Shown here in pieces: positions 32,162 through 34,513 of a stretch of DNA of 34,513 nucleotides. The stretch lies in NCBI GenBank assembly GCA_025360525.1, contig JANYCA010000106.1, forward strand, positions 1 to 34,513, in the 5' to 3' direction. Position numbers and translations under genes: made by a program. The DNA is from Chitinophagaceae bacterium (GTDB lineage Bacteria > Bacteroidota > Bacteroidia > Chitinophagales > Chitinophagaceae). Under the pieces are notes generated by a model. It searched no databases. It was given only the letters and a program-made list of their open reading frames with translations, and was not told where the DNA came from. The stretch's first letter is position 1. The number at the start of each line of letters is the position of its first letter.

Positions 32162-33559
32162 TTATGGAAGTTTACCGATGGCTGTTAAGTAATCCACTTT
32201 CGCAACAATGCCATCATACAAAGCACTGTAATAATTATTTTGCGATACTCTTAACTCTGTTTGGGCATTGTATATTTCCTGGTTACTGCCTAAGCCTTGT
32301 TGATATTTTTTTTCTGTTACTACAAAAACCTCCTCAGCCAAACGGGTATTTTGTTTTTGGTTGTCGATGGTAAGTATGGCTGTTTTTAATTTGGTTTTGG
32401 CGTTTAATACGTCGTAGTCCATCGAAGCTTTTGTTTGCTCTAAAGTATTTTTCGATTTTTCGAGTTCCAGTTTAGCATTTTCAATTTTTGACCTCCTGGC
32501 AAGGCCATCAAAAATGGGCACTATCATTTTAACACCGGCGTACGAGCTGGTAAACCAGTCGCCTCTTTTTAAAAAATTAAAATTTAAACGCTGTGCATTT
32601 TTTGTATAAGTCCCAAATGCTGATATCGTAGGTATTCTGCTAAGTTTATACCGCTTTACATTATAGCCATTTAGTTCTATTGCAGTATTCAGTAATTGTA
32701 CTTCTTTTCTGTCCTGGTAATTGTATGCGTCATCCAGTATATCTGTTTTTAGTCTTGATTCGTCTAATGTATCTGAAAGTACCAGCTCATCTTTTTGCGG
32801 CATGTTAATCAGGAATTTTAGGGCAGCATTTCCTGAAAATAGTTGCTGGGTAATTTTTATTTTTTCAGTTTTAAGATTGTTGAGTTGCACCGTTACTTTA
32901 TCAACATCCAGCTTTTCTGCGAATCCGTTTTTATAAATTTCACTGGTTTCGTGTAGTAGTTTTTCAAAACGTTCTATGTTGGCATCAATGCTGCCTAACT
33001 GGCTTTTACCCACTACCAGTTGCCAGTAAACTTTATAGATGTTTGCTTTTATTTGTTCCGTTGTTACATCGGCAGTTTTTCTTGCAAGTTCCATCGCTGC
33101 ACCCCTTGCCTGCAACCCCACAAATACCTGCCCGTCAAATAAAATCTGATTAAGGTCAAAGCCTGCGCTTGCCGTCCATGGTACACCAAACTGGGCATTG
33201 ATATTACCAAAGCCCCCTGCCGGAAATGTTATCGGATTACCATTGCCGTCTTTTACCCCTTGGTCAATTAATACCTGGTAAGTGGAAGGAGCAATAAAAT
33301 TGGGTAGCGTTTGTACTGCCACATTAAAAAAGTGCGTAGTTGATATACTGCCAGTTAATTGAGGAAGCGCCATAGCAGTTATTCCCCTGTTGGTTTGTTG
33401 CTGTATTTTAATATCCAGCAAAGCATTTTTTACCTGCACTGCATTTTTTATTCCGTAATCAACCGTTTGTTTTACAGAAAAGTAATTGGTTACCTGGGCA
33501 TTTGTAACCTGGTTTATCAACAGGAATATCAATAATGCAGTTAACAATTTGTGTTTCAT
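32162..33559 (-). CDS. TolC family outer-membrane efflux channel
   Basis: Outer-membrane exit duct of the tripartite pump, 465 residues. The signal peptide MKHKLLTALLIFLLINQVTNAQ is cleaved after the TNAQ region. Two homologous halves of long helices follow, with family segments such as VTTEQIKANIYKVYWQLVVGKSQL and RRSKIENAKLELEKSKNTLEQTKASMDYDV, and near the end KKYQQGLGSNQEIYNAQTELRVSQNNYYSALYD. I chose the ATG at 33559 because it starts the signal peptide. It starts 4 bp after the tetR-type stop, so the two are co-transcribed. Confidence 0.94.
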   Translation of the reverse strand: MKHKLLTALLIFLLINQVTNAQVTNYFSVKQTVDYGIKNAVQVKNALLDIKIQQQTNRGITAMALPQLTGSISTTHFFNVAVQTLPNFIAPSTYQVLIDQGVKDGNGNPITFPAGGFGNINAQFGVPWTASAGFDLNQILFDGQVFVGLQARGAAMELARKTADVTTEQIKANIYKVYWQLVVGKSQLGSIDANIERFEKLLHETSEIYKNGFAEKLDVDKVTVQLNNLKTEKIKITQQLFSGNAALKFLINMPQKDELVLSDTLDESRLKTDILDDAYNYQDRKEVQLLNTAIELNGYNVKRYKLSRIPTISAFGTYTKNAQRLNFNFLKRGDWFTSSYAGVKMIVPIFDGLARRSKIENAKLELEKSKNTLEQTKASMDYDVLNAKTKLKTAILTIDNQKQNTRLAEEVFVVTEKKYQQGLGSNQEIYNAQTELRVSQNNYYSALYDGIVAKVDYLTAIGKLP

Positions 33560-33563
33560 TATG

Positions 33564-34208
33564 CTATTTCTTTTTATCATTAATAGTGTTATTTTTTCTT
33601 TCCTGTTGATATTTTAAAATTAGTTTGTGTCCTTTTTGCGAAGCAAGACCAAATAGAAAATGTTCTGTAAGTTTTGTTTCTACCTGTACTAAACTATATT
33701 TTGCTTTTGGAAATACCTGTTGGTTAAAGGCCAGCATCATGCTTTCCAGCCTTGCTTTTACAATAATGTCGGGGTCTATATCTTCCCGGTACATTCCTTC
33801 TGCAATGCCTCTCTGTATATTTTCTTTTAGCACTTTGTATAAAAAATTATACTTATGACTATGAAAAATGTTATAAGCTTTTGGATGAAATTTTTCCAGG
33901 TCGTGTATAATCGATGGGTTCATATTTGCAAACATTTCCTGCATCATTTCAATGGCAAGAAATACTTCATGCACTGCATCTTTTGCACTTAATTTATCTT
34001 TAATGCAGCATTGCTGGTTTTCATCGGTTTTATATTTAATTACAGCTTCCACCAACTCATCCTTATCAGCAAAATACTGGTAGATTGTTTTTTTACTGAT
34101 GCCCAGCGCACTGGCAATATCATCCATACTTACGCTCCTAATGCCATACTGCATTACCAGGTCGTGAGCTTTTTGCTTTATTCTTTCTGCGGTTTGTATG
34201 TCTGCCAT
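33564..34208 (-). CDS. TetR/AcrR family transcriptional regulator
   Basis: Probable repressor of the efflux operon it heads; 214 residues. The N-terminal helix-turn-helix is clear: RIKQKAHDLVMQYGIRSVSMDDIASALGISKKTIYQYFADKDELVEAVIKYK (about 9-60). The ligand-binding C-terminal part is all-helical and variable, so the inducer cannot be guessed. I prefer the ATG at 34208 over an in-frame ATG at 34220, because the latter lies inside the predicted -7 promoter box. The gene order tetR-type, tolC-type, adaptor, RND is a standard self-regulated pump operon. Confidence 0.93.
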   Translation of the reverse strand: MADIQTAERIKQKAHDLVMQYGIRSVSMDDIASALGISKKTIYQYFADKDELVEAVIKYKTDENQQCCIKDKLSAKDAVHEVFLAIEMMQEMFANMNPSIIHDLEKFHPKAYNIFHSHKYNFLYKVLKENIQRGIAEGMYREDIDPDIIVKARLESMMLAFNQQVFPKAKYSLVQVETKLTEHFLFGLASQKGHKLILKYQQERKNNTINDKKK

Positions 34209-34217
34209 AATGGACGG

Positions 34218-34254
34218 CAAAACTAAGGAAACTATTTATGTTACCAAAGTTTCC
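34218..34254 (-). promoter_or_regulatory. Promoter of the efflux operon with overlapping inverted-repeat operator
   Basis: On the - strand TTTG (34248-34245), a 19-bp spacer and TAGTTTTG (34225-34218) form a complete Bacteroidota promoter (TTTG-N19-TAnnTTTG). The inverted repeat GGAAACT (34227-34233) / AGTTTCC (34248-34254) overlaps it, a fitting place for TetR-type autorepression. The transcript would start about 5 nt before the ATG. Confidence 0.65.
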
Positions 34255-34315
34255 ATGAAGTTATTTTACCATTCATAACAATTATTTCATATTCCGGGCT
34301 GGCTGGGCAATCTGT

Positions 34316-34323
34316 TATCTTTG
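34316..34323 (+). promoter_or_regulatory. Candidate -7 box for the DUF502 gene
   Basis: TATCTTTG fits TAnnTTTG, 20 bp upstream of the ATG at 34344. No -33 element is obvious. Confidence 0.45.
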
Positions 34324-34343
34324 TAAATATAAAATTTAGCGTT

Positions 34344-34513
34344 ATGAACAAAACTGCCAGTTATAGAAGGCTAATTCAGTTTTTTTTACAAGGGCTGCTG
34401 GTAATAGCCCCTATCGCCATTACTATTTGGGCCATTGCTGCTGCCTTTAGTTTTGTAGATGGAATTTTACCAAATATCATTCATAATTTGTTCCCTTCAT
34501 TAATGGAAGATAA
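34344..34513 (+). CDS. DUF502 family membrane protein (5' part only)
   Basis: The first 56 codons are visible before the window ends. The sequence MNKTASYRRLIQFFLQGLL, then VIAPIAITIWAIAAAFSFVDG, matches the beginning of DUF502 proteins: a short basic N-terminus, then a first membrane helix that opens with a proline-containing PIAITIW segment. The family is broadly found and its function is poorly known. It is divergent from the efflux operon. Confidence 0.8.
   Translation, partial: MNKTASYRRLIQFFLQGLLVIAPIAITIWAIAAAFSFVDGILPNIIHNLFPSLMED

Overview
The window looks like a chromosome segment from a Bacteroidota bacterium, most likely family Chitinophagaceae (Ferruginibacter/Sediminibacterium-like). 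The evidence is AT-rich DNA, TAnnTTTG-type promoter boxes, a type IX secretion C-terminal domain, the long form of IspG, the ftsX–DUF3098–uppP cluster and a BatB–BatC fusion. The genus is inference. No rRNA, tRNA, CRISPR array, phage or transposase gene was found.

Layout. 1-2575 (-): leuS, cut off by the left edge. 2866-7351 (+): ftsX, a DUF3098 gene, uppP, an MFS transporter and an MBL hydrolase. 7491-9270 (-): a DUF3108 protein coupled to a flippase-like membrane protein. 9501-10067 (+): ruvC. 10108-12546 (-): HIT protein, greA, D-2-hydroxyacid dehydrogenase and a RidA-family protein. 12614-13893 (+): an orphan 3-hydroxyacyl-CoA dehydrogenase C-terminal domain coupled to tsaB. 14050-15846 (+): an ArsR-type regulator and a persulfide-dioxygenase-like MBL/double-rhodanese protein. 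15843-23606 (-): a LpxL-type acyltransferase, nadB, a YhhN protein, ispG and the BatB/BatC fusion. 24057-26839 (-): a class D beta-lactamase lipoprotein, DUF3109, MmcQ/YjbR and T9SS-cargo proteins. 27037-34208 (-): a TetR/TolC/adaptor/RND efflux operon. 34344-end (+): the start of a DUF502 protein.

The most unusual feature is in leuS. Its reading frame runs without a stop from the start codon at 2575 to the window edge, yet it holds two separate in-frame insertions. Each encodes a DUF559 (Vsr-like, PD-(D/E)XK-type) nuclease domain and is bordered by C/G-rich hairpins of the CCTCTCC…GGAGAGG kind. The first (1208-1714) sits in a hairpin loop at the start of the CP1 editing domain. The second (about 1-508) follows the EWV segment of the catalytic part. 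The two nuclease domains are only about 55% identical, so this is not a recent duplication. A 264-bp segment with 17-bp terminal inverted repeats of similar C/G-rich type, but without a gene, separates the RND pump gene from its adaptor gene (30654-30917). I infer a mobile-element family: a nuclease-carrying form that can live inside an essential gene without breaking its frame, and possibly small non-autonomous forms.

A second repeat family occurs as two same-orientation copies of a long intergenic hairpin (21636-21832 and 23748-23974) on either side of the BatB/BatC gene.
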